64,000 bases of DNA from Sialis fuliginosa (Eukaryota > Arthropoda > Insecta > Megaloptera > Sialidae). A model generated the notes under the pieces. That model was not told where the DNA came from, ran no database searches, and saw only the letters and a list, made by a program, of their open reading frames with translations. The stretch spans positions 20,949,248-21,013,247 of the forward strand of contig OY540811.1 of assembly GCA_961205875.1 (NCBI GenBank), read 5' to 3'. Below, in pieces: positions 1 to 17,439 of this stretch (its first letter is position 1; each line of letters opens with the position of its first letter). A program made the translations under genes and the position numbers.

Positions 1-2950
1 TCTGAAATCTTTTTTTATCGACAATGATTAACTTTGTTTTCCTATCTGTAAATTATATATAATTAGAACTAGTAAGAAACATTCACTCATTTCTTTTCAA
101 TTTACTCTAGCATTTACCATTATTTAATCGTTTTGCTCTGCTAATAAACCAGTAGTTACAACTCTATGTGGTGGACTTTTTATGAAACTATACAATAATT
201 TTTTTATGAAACTAATGATTGTATCAATTATTTTATAAGTTTTATTTTTATTCTATAGGTACCTATATATCTCTTGTAATTTTTACAAATAAAATATTAT
301 TTTACATAATAATCGGAAGAATAAAATTCATGGCCGCCATACATTTTGTTTCAGCTTCAGTAAACAATACATAAATATACATAATATATATTATTATGTT
401 ACACTATAACTACATTATTGTAATAATATGTATAAAACATATTTAATTATCAAATAAATTATCAAAGCCTGTTAAGGGCTTAACTTTATATGAGACACGA
501 TCATAATTTGGTCTGAAATTAGACACATTCGGTTTACTTTTCATTGCACTATACCTATATTATATATATCCTACTATATTAGGTGTAATAGACATGAAGT
601 TCGGCATATAGGGGGAAATGGGGGCGATTCATACATTGGGAGCATTCATATAGATGCGGATTAATTAATGAGTGTACTAACGTGACTACGAAAATATGTG
701 TAACACCAATAGAAGGTACTGATCACCCACCACAACATATCAACATTTTAAATCTTTGAATTGTCATCTTGATGGTCATTTTCACCAATTTTAATTTTCA
801 ATGCGTGGATGTAATTTTGGTGCGTTGTCGAAAATATTTTAAAAACTGTAACAAATTGTGTTATTTTGAATAGATTAGTGTTATTTTATACGTATAAAAG
901 TTACATTTATTTGTTTGTAATGATGATTTCGTTTTTCTGTTTCCAATCTTTTCAAAACAAACAATTTTATAAAATTTTTAACCGGGAAGCGTTTATACAA
1001 TAAAAACGGGGAGGTTTGGTTATGTATAATACTGATGGAACCATTCAATCTTCTCGTTTTTATTGACCTGATGACCGACCAACATTTTTTATTATCGTTC
1101 AAAATTATTTGGTTAATTGGCTAATTTAATAAAATTATTATATTTGCTATTCAGTCATCATAATCAATATTCATAATTTGTTTTTATTTTGAGGTTTAAT
1201 TTATTTTATGATTTTTTTTCGGAAGTACATAAGTACATTAAAACGATCTTTAAGGTGTATGAATAATATTACGTTACTGTGCTTCAAACTTTTTTTTATA
1301 TATGTATTATTCCTCCAGTTTTCAATTTTTTTTTTCAAAACATGAAATTCATACTTAGATATGACAATTTCTCTACAATAATGTATATTATGTACTAAGG
1401 ACCAATTTTACATTGCAAACAACTTTTGTTTTAGTTTTTTTATGTTTTTATACAGAAAATTTATATTTTATTAAAAATGTATTAACCCTCCCTAACTCCC
1501 CTAACCGTCGCACTGTTTCATATACAACTAATAGTTTTAAATTAAAATGGCAATTTAAGAAAAAGTGATACTTCGAGAAAATATCTTAATAACAAAAAAA
1601 ATATTTTCTCCCGCTTATGTTTCATTAGAGTTGAACACAAAAATACAAATATTGAAATTTAAATTATAATTTATATTTGCATAGAATTGTGCATTGTAAG
1701 CATTGTTTAAAACATTATTAACATACATACTAGTGCGGGGTACTCAATTTAAATATAAAAATGACTATTAAACACTGCTATATAATTTTTAACCTACATT
1801 CAAAATTTATGTTTGTAAATAAACAGTGTATTACAGAATTGTCGATTTCATTTATAAATATTTAAAAATTCGGATATTTGTATCATATAAAACATGACGT
1901 TTTTTATCTGCCTTGTTTTTTATATTCTCGCATTTCACATTTTTTACACTAAAGAAGTACACTTACTATTTTTGAAGAGCATCACTAAACCGAAAGCTTT
2001 CTTGTCAATTTTTGAATTTTTCTATAACTGTTTTGTAAAGACATCAATTTACTAACGTTATTGAGTAGAGTCAAAGATGAAATGAGATCTATAAGTATAT
2101 CGTAAAAAGAAAATACGAAAATAAAAAAATATTAAACATTTTTAAATAAATGCTTTATTTAAAAATTTCTCATTGTTTAAATATAAATTATTATTTAGAA
2201 GATTTTAGTTTTTTACGTATTTCTTAATATATAGTAACTTAATTAAAGCTGTAAATAATTTTTGTTTAAACATAATAAAAACTAATTAAATATTCCTAAA
2301 ATAAAATTTTATATCAAACAGATAAAATTGCGGACATGTGTACATCATTGCTCTGTTTACATTAATATGCATATATAAGATATATAATCATAGTTAATTT
2401 GAACTAAAACGAAAAATTAACGACCCCAAGATAATGATATTTGTACTTCCTTAGAATTAACATTTTTATTTGCATATCAGTTAAGGAATTTACCTTGATA
2501 GTGAAGCAATTGTCGCCATTTTCACTGCCGTCGACCTTTGACGAAATTATACTGGTTGGCTGATAATTTTCCATTTCACGTAAAAATCTGTAAATTTACG
2601 CATCATGATTTTAAACACTTGTTAAATAACGGTTTCAATTAAATGTAATCAGTTATATATATTCCGAATATATTATATACTTGTTTAATAAGTATAGTAG
2701 AAAAATGAAATACTCTTCCCTGATAATTTCAACATAGAGTATCTATGTGCAGAGTTTGAAAAAATCCAGTTACTCGATTGCCATATTTCTTTATAGAGTG
2801 CGAATAGTTTTGGATAATAATAACATTTTTTTAAATATTGTAACAAAAATGTTATCAAGAAATTTTTTATTATTGTTATCTGTTTAGGAATTTATGTTGT
2901 CATTAAAAAGATTTGAGATGGGTAATGTTTTGTATAGATGTAAGTATACT
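1..2950. other. Intergenic, no gene seen
   Basis: AT-rich sequence with short shadow ORFs only. No splice-linked coding segment, conserved protein motif or clear transposon terminus was recognised. Confidence 0.5.
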
Positions 2951-2952
2951 TA

Positions 2953-3417
2953 CAGTGAAACTTCAACAAAACGCTATTCATGTACAAATATTCCCGTTTT
3001 TAACGCTCACAGATCCCATTTATAACGCGCAAATTTTGTTAACACGAAAACCTTTTGTCAAAATTCTTCAAATCAACTTCGCAACATTTGTTGTGCAAGT
3101 ATTAACCATTCCAAACTCTCTTCAGTGGAAAAAACGGTGATTTTACAAAAATGTGACGAAAACAAAGTGTTGAAATAAAAAGATTTAGCGAAGACTCTTA
3201 GAATTCCGGGTTCAACTTTCCGTTCTATTCTTAAAAATCGTCAAGAAATCGAGAAAAATGTCTTCTTTTATATTATAATAAAATTATGATTCTACATTTA
3301 AACATATTTTTAGGAAAAATATTTATTTTCTAATTTATTTCCCGCCTATTGAGCTATTCCGTTTATAACGCGTTTTTGATCCGATCCGCTCAAAAGCATT
3401 ATAACGAAGTTTCACTA
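2953..3417 (+). mobile_element. Decayed pogo/Tigger-like element, copy 1
   Basis: The left end TACAGTGAAACTTC and the right end (reverse complement TAGTGAAACTTCG) are inverted and flanked by TA. Between them, 3182-3262 translates as DLAKTLRIPGSTFRSILKNR followed by QEIEKNV, the helix-turn-helix of pogo/CENP-B N-terminal domains. The upstream part of the transposase is interrupted by stops, and the catalytic domain is absent. The left half (CCCGTTTTTAACGCTCACAG...) matches a second copy at 58017-58545 on the other strand. Confidence 0.75.
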
Positions 3418-3561
3418 TATGTGTATTATACATATGTATATTATGACAATAAAATAAAATTAAGAACAGTATAATTAGCAAACTTTCATACATATATTTG
3501 AAAAAAATTTACGTGCTGTTTTACACACACAAACTATTTTTTAAAGAAATCTTTTTATCTG

Positions 3562-3608
3562 TTAGAAATGTATAGTAGGCTAGTAGGTAGCCTACTATAC
3601 AATTCTAA
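3562..3608. repeat. Near-perfect hairpin
   Basis: TTAGAAATGTATAGTAGGCTA and its reverse complement are separated by the 5-nt loop GTAGG; 20 of 21 stem pairs match and the inner 13 are perfect. Could be a MITE relic or a stable RNA hairpin if transcribed. Confidence 0.8.
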
Positions 3609-4524
3609 ATTTATAATTATACTATACATATTTCAAATGGCAAAAACGACTAACTCCACTAAATAAGTAACAAAATTATTCCTTCTATATCAAGAAGTTA
3701 AGAGATAAAAATAATCAATAATGACGTATTAAATTGCTTTATTTTCTATAAAGTGTCAGAATTAAAAAATGAACAAAATTAGAGTTACTTTTTTGAGACG
3801 ACAATAAGTATACAGAATAACTACTTCATTTTGATGTTAAGTTATTTAGCTATTAACTTTCTTCGGTTAAATTTATGATAACCATGAACCCTTTAAACAT
3901 TAAATATACATGTATCAAAATAAATATAATACTTACTTTAATAAATGATAATTCAATTAAATTATCAAGCGCATTTGCACAACACTGTACACTACGTTTG
4001 TATTATTGTTATTCTCGATAGGTACGTTTCTTTTGTCGATCAGCAGTGGTTCAGCCTTCCACCGCAAAGCCCGGCGGACAACTGACCGGATCAGAGAAAT
4101 TCAACTATAAAAACTACCTTTATTACCTTGCATCTGTAATCCCCCCCCCCCTCTACCCTGTTATCATAACTAAGGTTAATAGAAACGGAAATTAAAAGTG
4201 CAGCACTGATTAACATTAAATGTATATGAAAATAAGTAATAAAAATGTACGTTTTTACTACAAAAATTATGGAGGCTAAATTTTAAAAAATTGCTTTCTT
4301 AAATATAGGTATTTATGATCCATATCATAAATATTATATATTTTCAAACCAAATTTTAAAAAAACTCGTAAATCATAGATCAGTGTTGAATCAAGAGTTT
4401 TCACTAAATTATAAAAATTTATAAAAAGTGAAATTTTATTTTTACGGCGAGGAGGAGAGGATTTTCCTCGATCATCGCCTGTTTTTAAAACCGGTCTAGG
4501 GTTATGTTTTCATATCTAGAGAAC

Positions 4525-4801
4525 CATGGGCGCCGGCAGAATTTCTTTTAGGGGGGTGCATTTAGATATATGAGATGAAAGTACATACGAAAAAAAAAAT
4601 TTGATGAAAGTTAACATGAGTAAAAAAAAAAAAGGTCCTCAGTTTTATATTTTCACATTTATAACTTATTATTCATTTTTTTCATTTTGTCAGGGGGGTG
4701 CAAATGTATTAAATTTTAAAATAATAATTGTATTTCTTAATTATTTCATTTGCCAGGGGGGTGCAAGTGCACCTTCTTGCACCCCCCTCCCGGCGCCCAT
4801 G
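4525..4801. mobile_element. hAT-like MITE with GGGGGGTGCA repeats
   Basis: Terminal inverted repeats CATGGGCGCCGG and CCGGCGCCCATG are flanked by a perfect 8-bp duplication TAGAGAAC (4517-4524 and 4802-4809). The interior has several GGGGGGTGCA blocks and an AT-rich middle. An 8-bp duplication indicates a hAT-type transposase; no coding capacity. Confidence 0.88.
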
Positions 4802-4809
4802 TAGAGAAC

Positions 4810-6663
4810 CAATAACAATGGTGTAATTCTAACATTTTGTTTATAATATTGTTTTTTTATTTTTTCAGACTACCAACCATCTTAACCCCTCCAGACCTGA
4901 TTTTTTTAGGTCTGGAAGGGTTATTTATGAGATAAAATATTTTTAAATATATTTGAGTTCATTTAGGTTCAAGGAAAAGAAAAATATTTTATTTTAATTT
5001 TTTTAATATCTATTAAATAATTCGGTCAAGGCATACACGGGTGTATACCATAAGGGTTCCGAAAAAAAAAATATGACGCCCCTCTCTATTTCTCCAAAAT
5101 TTGAAATGATATTGTTGACTTTAGTATTTGTCGTTGGTAGTCCCACCAAAACCTTCTTACCAATTTTTTTTCAGATTTTTTGAGCCAATAGTTACCGTGT
5201 TAGAGGGGAGGATGGACAAAATAAATTACTGCTTGGAGTCCCCTACTCACTACTGGCGTAATATTTGAGTTAAAATAAATAAATAAATATGGTCATATTC
5301 TACTAATTGAGATCTACATTTCGACACCCCACATGCCTATATAGATATGAAAATAAAAATTCTATGACACCCCTCCATTATTATTCCAAAATTTAAAATG
5401 ATATTGTTGACTTTAGTATTTGTCGTTGGTAGTCTCACCAAAGCCTCGTTATGTTGATATTTTATCTTTTTGTTGTAAAACCACAGTTATACAATGCAAC
5501 AGAGTGTATTATTTCCAAATCTGCAAATTCAATATGTCGAGTCTCGCTAAAACAATTTTGCAAAAAAATCAAGTCGGTGCATTTTTACAGAAGTTATCGT
5601 GAACGAAAGAAAATACAGTACATCCACCATGCGAAAAAACACTTTTCTTTATGTAATTAGTATACCTACAACTGAATGACCTGATCTTGAAAAGAATTTT
5701 TCGACCCTATCAGAATCCATTTCATTGAGAACATGGAACTAAAATGAAAAGGATTTTATTTCGAAACGCAAGAATACACGGATAGTTAATTACGGTCGTT
5801 AAAATACACAGTGAGTGAGTATCGGTCGTGCTTATTGTTAGCAAAAAGTGAAGCGTAATGTGCAGTTGTAAAATGACGAACATAGCGTAAACAACGTTCT
5901 TCGCTCCACTATTTAATTATAATCCACGTACGTGATGCACGACCCGTTTATTTTCGCTTTAAAGTAGAAACAGAAAAACGAGCTCCTTTTAAAACGTACC
6001 TACATATAAAAGAAAAATGAAACTAAATATTATAGGTACACAAAAAATAGATACTACTTATAACAAGTTATATATGTATATTTAATGTTCTGTGGTATGG
6101 ACATACATATAACATAATGTAAATGATTGGTGTGTATAATAAATGTCAATAACAATAACGGTTGTTACGAGTATTACGTACATTATTTCCTATAAAGTAG
6201 TATGTACCTACCATAGGCGCCGACTACGAGGGGTGGGGGGATCGTCCTCCTAATTGTGACACCAGGGGGCAAAGACCCTATGTGTATATGCGCTATAGTT
6301 TCTATTAAACTTACAAAATATATGCACTCGTCAACAAAATTAAAATAGTTTTTTTAAAGAATCTGAAATTCTACCCTGGATTCAACACTGATTATGAAAA
6401 TCTCGCCCCATGAATAAAGTGAAATCGGTATATGGTTGTGCTTTTTTACCCGGTTACCCACCGGTCGTATCCGAGCCTGTTCAATACAGATGCAGAAGCA
6501 GATTACTATGGCATTGCTGATGAAGCTTAAAATACGTAAGATTTTAATCAGATTTTTGAAAGCTCTGCTACTAACCCTAGTAGCATTTACTGTTTTTAAT
6601 TCATTTAAAGTTATTGTTAGATAAATAAATAATACAAATAAAAATATAACCAATACAGTATAA
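4810..6663. repeat. Intergenic with a dispersed direct repeat
   Basis: A segment of about 88 bp at 5073-5160 recurs at 5363-5450: both carry a CCAAAATTTRAAATGATATT block and the block GACTTTAGTATTTGTCGTTG. The rest of the stretch shows only AT-rich sequence and overlapping shadow ORFs. Confidence 0.6.
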
Positions 6664-6766
6664 GGATCTTGGCTTCTGGGTGTGTAAGCCGCGTCGATTT
6701 GGTCGTGTTATCGGTCAACGTTTCGTCACATCAAATCAACACGGCTTACACCAGAAGCCAAGATCC
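6664..6766. repeat. 103-bp palindromic mini-element
   Basis: The left end GGATCTTGGCTTCTGG continues to GTAAGCCGCG; the right end reads CACGGCTTACACCAGAAGCC then AAGATCC. The arms are inverted over about 27 bp and the inner part (GATTTG with CAAATC) extends the fold. Much higher GC than its surroundings. Confidence 0.82.
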
Positions 6767-6861
6767 ATATCAAGATTTTTTTATATTAATTTTTTACTAT
6801 GTTTGGAACTTATAGTCATATGACAAAAAATACACAAAAATATACATTGTTTTTTCTCTCA

Positions 6862-7130
6862 AACGAGAAATACGATAGTAAAGATAGTATTGGAGAATTT
6901 GTCTTAATACGGATGCTTCAAATTACACAAAATAAATGTATATTTTTGTTCTAGGATTTACGTATTACAGTAAAACAACTGGCTATTTATCTTTGACGAC
7001 TCGTATTAAAAGGAATATTTACATACTTTTTTTTGTAATTTAAGAACAAAAATATAAATTTATTTTGTGTAATTTGAAGCATCCGTATTGTCTAATTTTG
7101 CAATACTATCTTTACTGTCGTATTTCTCGT
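6862..7130. repeat. Inverted-repeat element with ~90-bp arms
   Basis: The left arm (6862-6954: ACGAGAAATACGATAGTAAA ... GATGCTTCAAATTACACAAA) is repeated in inverse orientation at about 7042-7130. Arms differ by only a few bases. No coding capacity; MITE-like. Confidence 0.8.
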
Positions 7131-7179
7131 AAACGGTTGATCTTATGACAAATTAACAAAGTATATTTCCTTGTCATAT

Positions 7180-7805
7180 CGAATATACGACGTAATCGCT
7201 TTGTAATAGTTTTTTAAAGAGAAACAAATCTTCTAGAATTTAAGCTTAGTTTTTCTCCATGTGACCGTCCACCTCCCCTTCTGAACTGGCACCCCGGGCG
7301 GTCGCCCAGCCTCCCTCCCTAATGCCAGCATTGCTGTTATACTTTTACAAAATAAGCAACGAATTTTAATAAATATAAAAATTTCACACATCAACCATTC
7401 TTTTTTCCAAAGCTTACTTGACTTGAATTTAATAAATTTTTCATGGCAATTATGATTTTTATTCAATAATGAATAAAATGCGTTGTATGTTTGTTATGAG
7501 TTGTTTTATTATCGAATATACGAAAAGCTTTGCGATAGTTTTTTAAAGAGAAAAAATTGTTGATTTAAAAATTTTGACTCGATCTTTCCATTTCAGGTCA
7601 AAACAAACACATTTTATAGTCGTTTTAGTATTAATAGGTGTTTAATACTAAACCGACTTTAAAATTTCATAAGTCTATATCACAATAAAAACTAATTTTA
7701 GGCAAAATCTTTCGGGATTTATAGCTCCCTCACGAAGAATTTCCGGACACATCTTTATACTCGTATGAACTTTTTTTCTTAAAAAAGTTTGTTCCACCTG
7801 ATATA
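7180..7805. repeat. Dispersed repeat family R1, copy A
   Basis: Shares about 630 bp with 47945-48642. Diagnostic shared blocks include GAACTGGCACCCCGGGCGGT, AAAATAAGCAACGAATT, TTTTTTCCAAAGCTTACTTG, GTATTTAATACTAAACCGA-type blocks and the end TTGTTCCACCTGATAT. A GC-rich patch sits in otherwise AT-rich sequence. Superfamily not recognised. Confidence 0.8.
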
Positions 7806-7905
7806 TGTATATATATTTGAAAATATATTTTAATTTTCTTAATATTATTTTCTATTTCTAATAATAAAATAAATTATCATTTGAAAGGATAAACTCAATA
7901 AAAAC

Positions 7906-10900
7906 AACAATAAAGCAAATATTTTCATAATTTATTTATTCAGTAAAACTTACAAGTACAAGTTGAAAAGTGGGGCAGGATAAATGCCAAAAAATCCAAA
8001 CCAAATTCACAAAATGAAAAACAGCTGATACACACCAACTTTATGTATAAAAATTCTTTTTTTTACTATTAGTTAGTACTCTGCAAAATATCAAAATAAA
8101 TTTTGTATATTAATACAGCAAATTAAGAATTAATTTAAATATTACATATATGTATATATATTTATATTTTATATAAGAGACCATACATTTATTTCTGATA
8201 CATATTATTTATTATCACTGGAAATCCAAAAGAAAAAATGATTTTGAAAAATCATTCGCTTACTATTCGTGTCATGTAAATTTGCGTTTGCGTTTTTCGG
8301 TATCGAATATACCCATACCGACAATTAAGAGTACTTCGGAATAAGTTTTAGAGCATACATTTAAATTACTCAATGAGAAATTATTTATAAAACTTTCAAT
8401 GTTCTGGAATATGGATAGTCAAGTTAGAAAACCGTGACTATCGTAACATCAGCATCGAAAGTGTTAAACTTATTGTATTTGTTTATTTATGTACAATAAC
8501 TAAAGTACCAATACAACTGAATTTTCATTTAAATTATGTTATCAATATTGTAGCAAATATCTTCCAAGGATTTTTAAAAATCACGAAGCAAAACACTAAA
8601 GTTATGAAGATATTCACAACATTTGATGAAATGTTAACAGTACAAACTAAAAGCACATTCCTATATTATAAAATGTTAAAATATTTAAAAAAATTTATTC
8701 AAATGAAATGGTAATCTTTAATCACTGAATAACTTTTTTGATCTAAAATACCAAAGTTCTCCTTAAAGAACGTTAAGAAATATAGAGAATATTTGTGAGA
8801 CCAACAAATGTTTTAATTAATCATGAAAATAAAATAAAAACTGCAAGAACAAAATTCTCTATTGTAGAGCTTATAACAAACAAAAAATTTTCTTAACGAA
8901 TTTGAATAAAATGTATCTAATACACATTAATCATCCATAAAAAAATAGTTATTAAGAGGTAAAAGAATTAAGTAGTAATCATAGTATTTTTAAATTTTTT
9001 AAATGTTTTTTTTATAAAAATAATATTGATAAACCAAAACATTTGTAAAATACATAGTCTGTACAACAAAGCATTACCCAACATTCATAATTTAATGTAA
9101 CACTTTACAACATACTTTTTACGTCATCTGCATTTTTTAAAATTATGAGTACTCTTTCAAAGCGATAACACTACTAGCAAGCATTAAATGAAAACGATAT
9201 AGAAAGTATATTTTAAAACATTACAGCAAACAATAGAAACAGGGAAATATTGTGTTACACAGGCTATACAAACATTCCCATCATTTCCTAAAAACATCCT
9301 TTCTTGTAGGTTAAGTTAGGGCGTACATCGAACCGATAAATTATAATATAATTAATTATATCTACTATATCTAGAAACAATATTATATTCAAAAGTACAG
9401 TTACTATACACAACCGTAAATTTATTTGAGAAGAACAGCATTTACTTTTTTGAAAACTTGTTTTTTTATTTCACTTGATTGACATTAATAAGTTATACAC
9501 CAAAAAACTATGTTACAGTCAAAATCATCGGAGACATTTCAAAATCACTTCACGATAGTTATCAACAAATATAATTAAAATAGATACAGATCAACAACTA
9601 ACTATTCTGTACAATGACCGTACATATACCAATTGTAGTAAAGAAAACATCTGTCTGTTATTTGCAGTTCCAATTTTTCTAACAATAAGTGAATCAATTG
9701 TTGAGACATCGACCGTGCTACTCAAAACTCAATATTTGACCAAGTCCATCTGACAAAAATATGTATAGAAGTTAATTTTGTATAAAACCGAGAAATTCAG
9801 TGGTGGGGCACCGACATCATTGGAGGGAGTGTAACTACAAGATTTCTTTACTTGATGTCTGGCCTGTTAATAATTTTAAATGTTCCAAAATATTTTTTGT
9901 AACCTAGCTGGTCAAACATTCGCATCAATCCCTTCATTTTTTTTGTATTACTATACAAGCATTTTGTTTTATATTATTATATAGTCGTTAATACAGGAAA
10001 AATAAAAAAATCTCACATTTTGAAATTGTTACTAATTATTCAATTCCTTAAATAATTACAAATTAACTTAATAAATTTACGCTACATCACGATTATTTAT
10101 ATTTTATTAACTTTTTATCATGTAAATCGAAACATTTAATCGTAATAATATACTTTGATTAAGAATCAAAAATTGTAAAACAAGATCTCAATTTCAAAGT
10201 ATCAAATTTTTAATGAGTAGTGTAAAGTTAAAGTAGATTACTTAATTGTACAAGAAATTTTCATCGAGTGATTTCTAAAAGAAATACGTAACCATTACAC
10301 ATTAATTAATCAAATATTTTAAATGCACAGATGACATTTAAATCTACTCTAACTTTTATTTATTCATGAAGTGTATTATTTCTTCCTTACTACGATGAAA
10401 CATTCGTAAGTTACTGTTACCATTAAAGAAATAGCAATACATATGTAATATTCACTAGAGTCTGATTTTCACACAATAACCATCCTGTATTTATTAATAT
10501 CATTTAAATTATATTTGAAAGTAAAATTGTATTTGTAATTGACCGATGAAATCCTTTGAAACATCTCAACCTGCCACCTGGTGTAATAATTATCTAAAGA
10601 CTATTTAAAAAATACAAAAAATAAACAGTTATTATCCTGTTTAGACATAAACGATTTTCTATCTTTATTGTTTTTATTACACCCATTATATCACTAATCT
10701 GAAGAAAACAAAATCGTATATGGCTATCAACAGTGCTTTTTTCAATGATTAAAAGTATACATTTTAATCTAAGAGGTTGATTGAAACATTAATTTAACTT
10801 TTAAATTCATTTCCATACAAATTTAATTTAATAAACAATCTAAAAACGCTACAACTTAGTTGCACGCACTTGAAAAACAACACAGATAAACTGTCCAGTC

Positions 10901-11760
10901 CAGCACTTGTGTTTTACGTGTACTAAATGTCTGTTTGATGGAATCTATCACCACGATGTTTGCACGCGGCCACAAATACAAGTATACTCCACTTAATGTA
11001 CATCAAAATTATAAAATCTTCAATACAAATTAAAGCTCAAATGATAATTTATAAATATTTATTAAATTAATTACTGAAATTATATAAAATACCAAAGAAC
11101 AGTAAACACAAACAAATCTACTAATTTCTAACGGGTACATTACATTAAGCGAAGTACAATCGTCAACAGATATCCGAACACATGGTTGTTGTTATACCTT
11201 GCGGACGGAACTAAAATGCAGCTATCAAAATCAAGCATTTTGGATAAGGACCAAATCAAAAAGCTAACATCCTTACAACCACAATATATTAAATAATAAT
11301 TATAATAATAATAAAATAAGAAACATAGGATATATCCAAAAATTAAACTATTTTACAATGTACTTGTTTACAATAAAAAAAACTCGCCAGAGGTGTAACT
11401 TAAATATTGTGGAGCAAGGTATATTTACGAGGGTTGAGAAATTTTCGATAAATAAAATACGCACAGGCGAGAGATTATTGATTATTTATTAAAAAAACCT
11501 GACACAAGAATATTCAACATCACCTCTGGATTAAAAAAAATAATAATATACAAATATAAAGACACATGAGCTTAAAGTGTCAGATTTTTTTAATGCACAA
11601 AATAAAGATGGCCAAAATAGGATAAATCAGTTCGGAACGTCATATTTTGTAGGCAAGTCCCTTCTGCAATTACATGATTTTTGGTTCACGTTCTTGAATT
11701 AAATAAGATGTCTCGAATCACTTCTAAAAAAGATGTTTACAACGATGCAAGGTAAAGGCA
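7906..11760 (-). other. 3' flank of effete, possibly a long 3'UTR
   Basis: About 3.85 kb downstream of the effete stop with no coding exon and no recognised transposon terminus, in contrast to the rest of the window. Two overlapping AATAAA signals in effete orientation (7931-7940) could mark a distal 3' end. This is inference only. Confidence 0.3.
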
Positions 11761-15514
<3,754 letters not shown>

Positions 15515-17430
15515 TTGATAAACTGTGACTGATATATGCTGGTTTTTCACCAGACAATGAAACACGAGCCAAAGGACCTTTGATGGGAGATTGCAAAGAT
15601 GGCTACTATTGAAGTGCAGCGCCACCACGTTGTAAAATACTTTTAATTCTCAAAAATTATTAAAACAATATAACTATTAAATTAACTTCAAATAAACACG
15701 ATCTCGATTTTTAGAAACGTACGACAGTATATTTTATTAAAACAATATTGCAATCATAAATTTTTAATGCGCAAGAATCAAAAATGTGTAATCTCACTTC
15801 CGTTACTTCATCATCCCATTCCTCCTCTCTGCTTTGCTCGGCAGTACAAATAATCCCCGGCAGAGCGCTCAGTAATTGATTTCTTATAATTTGCGTTTTC
15901 CACTATGTTTCAAATATTATTATGTATTAAAGATGATTTTTTAGTTGAGGAGTATTCATTAATTGTTTTTAAAAAAATGAATAAAACGTCATTGTAAAAA
16001 CGTCAAAAATATTTTATTTTATATTTCATGTATAACTGATATAAACAATATTAAAAAACAATTTTATATACACAAATATTTTATACAGCAATAAATAATT
16101 TTACATTTCAGTATGCAGTAATTTACTTTCTTCTTTTCTGCAGAAAATAATTTTTATTAGTAAATAACAATAATAATACAGCAAATACACATAAAAATGC
16201 AAATTCATCTAAATTGTTTTAGTTCAATTTTTTAAGTACATTATAATATTAATTTATAATACTTAAATTGGCTAAACTAATTCCTTTTTGAAAATAGGAT
16301 ACAGATGTAAATTAAAAATAAAATAAAATGAGTTCTATGTATTTTTATTTTTTCTATAAAGATTTATATTTCCTTTCTGTGAAGAAAATAGAAATGTGAC
16401 TATTAATTTTATTATAAAGATACAATACTAACAATAAATATAATTATTTATTTCAATTATTATTTCATATTCTATTAGGAGGACCCTATGGGCTAAACTT
16501 TGAAACTAGTACGTACTAAATGGATATGCCTCCGGAATATAAAAAACAACATAATATAACTTTAATTTCTTATTCTATATTATAGAAAATAATATTTACA
16601 TTTTATACACAACTAAAAATAAATTTACAATAAACATTTTAAATACAACTATTTTAAAAATCAATAAAGATATAACCTTTAATAAGCAATAAGTGGAAGA
16701 TATATATTATTTATAAATAGTGTTCATTTTAATTTTACATTTCTTTGTAAATGTAATCATATATTATATACCCCACACTGAATTTAAACTAAAAAACTGA
16801 TAACTACAGTACAAATTGTGTTATGTATCAGTATATTTATTAACAATATCACTTTGTATACTGAACTTTTATTTTAAATTCATCTACATTTTAAATAAAT
16901 TTTGTAACTTCGCTAACTTCAATAATGGAGTTGATTATATATGGTAAAATATCAAGAAAAATGTATAAAAAAAAATTAATCAAAAGAAAATAAAGAAATA
17001 TGCGATTTACACATAATAGCAGAAAATCATAAAATACAATAACATTAATTTTATATCAGTATAATAATAAAATCTAAGACACAAACATAAATTTGTATGA
17101 TGTTAAAAAAATTTACTAGTAAAAATTATACACTCATAATTAGTTACAATTTTTTCTTTGTAAGTGTATACTTTAGAAAAGCAACACATTGGCTAAAAGG
17201 TTAAAATCTTCTAAGTTCATTTTGAACAATAATACAGGAGAGCGAAAAAACTGTATAACACGATATTTCTTGTTATCTTAATTGCTTGTGCAATGGGCCA
17301 CTAGTTGCCAACTCTTTACGAGTACATAGCACAACAATCAGGGCATTAGTGTAATTACATCTCGAGTAATTAAACAATAAACATCACCATATCTTAGTTA
17401 TCAACACACCTTACAAAAATGAAGAAACAT
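15515..17430. other. Intergenic, upstream of effete
   Basis: The first few tens of bases are effete 5'UTR. A relatively GC-rich stretch around 15800-15870 (TCTGCTTTGCTCGGCAG, CCCCGGCAGAGCGCTCAG) could be the effete promoter or a non-coding first exon. The remainder is AT-rich with no gene seen. Confidence 0.35.
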
Positions 17431-17439
17431 CGACTATTT

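Noticed and set aside
2913..3140. 75-residue open frame
   Set aside because: It crosses the pogo-like terminus in a frame different from the real HTH remnant.
4601..4804. 67-residue open frame with CQGGA repeats
   Set aside because: The repeats are the GGGGGGTGCA blocks of a MITE; no independent coding evidence.
7233..7466. 77-residue minus-strand open frame
   Set aside because: It lies wholly in dispersed repeat R1, whose second copy does not preserve the frame.
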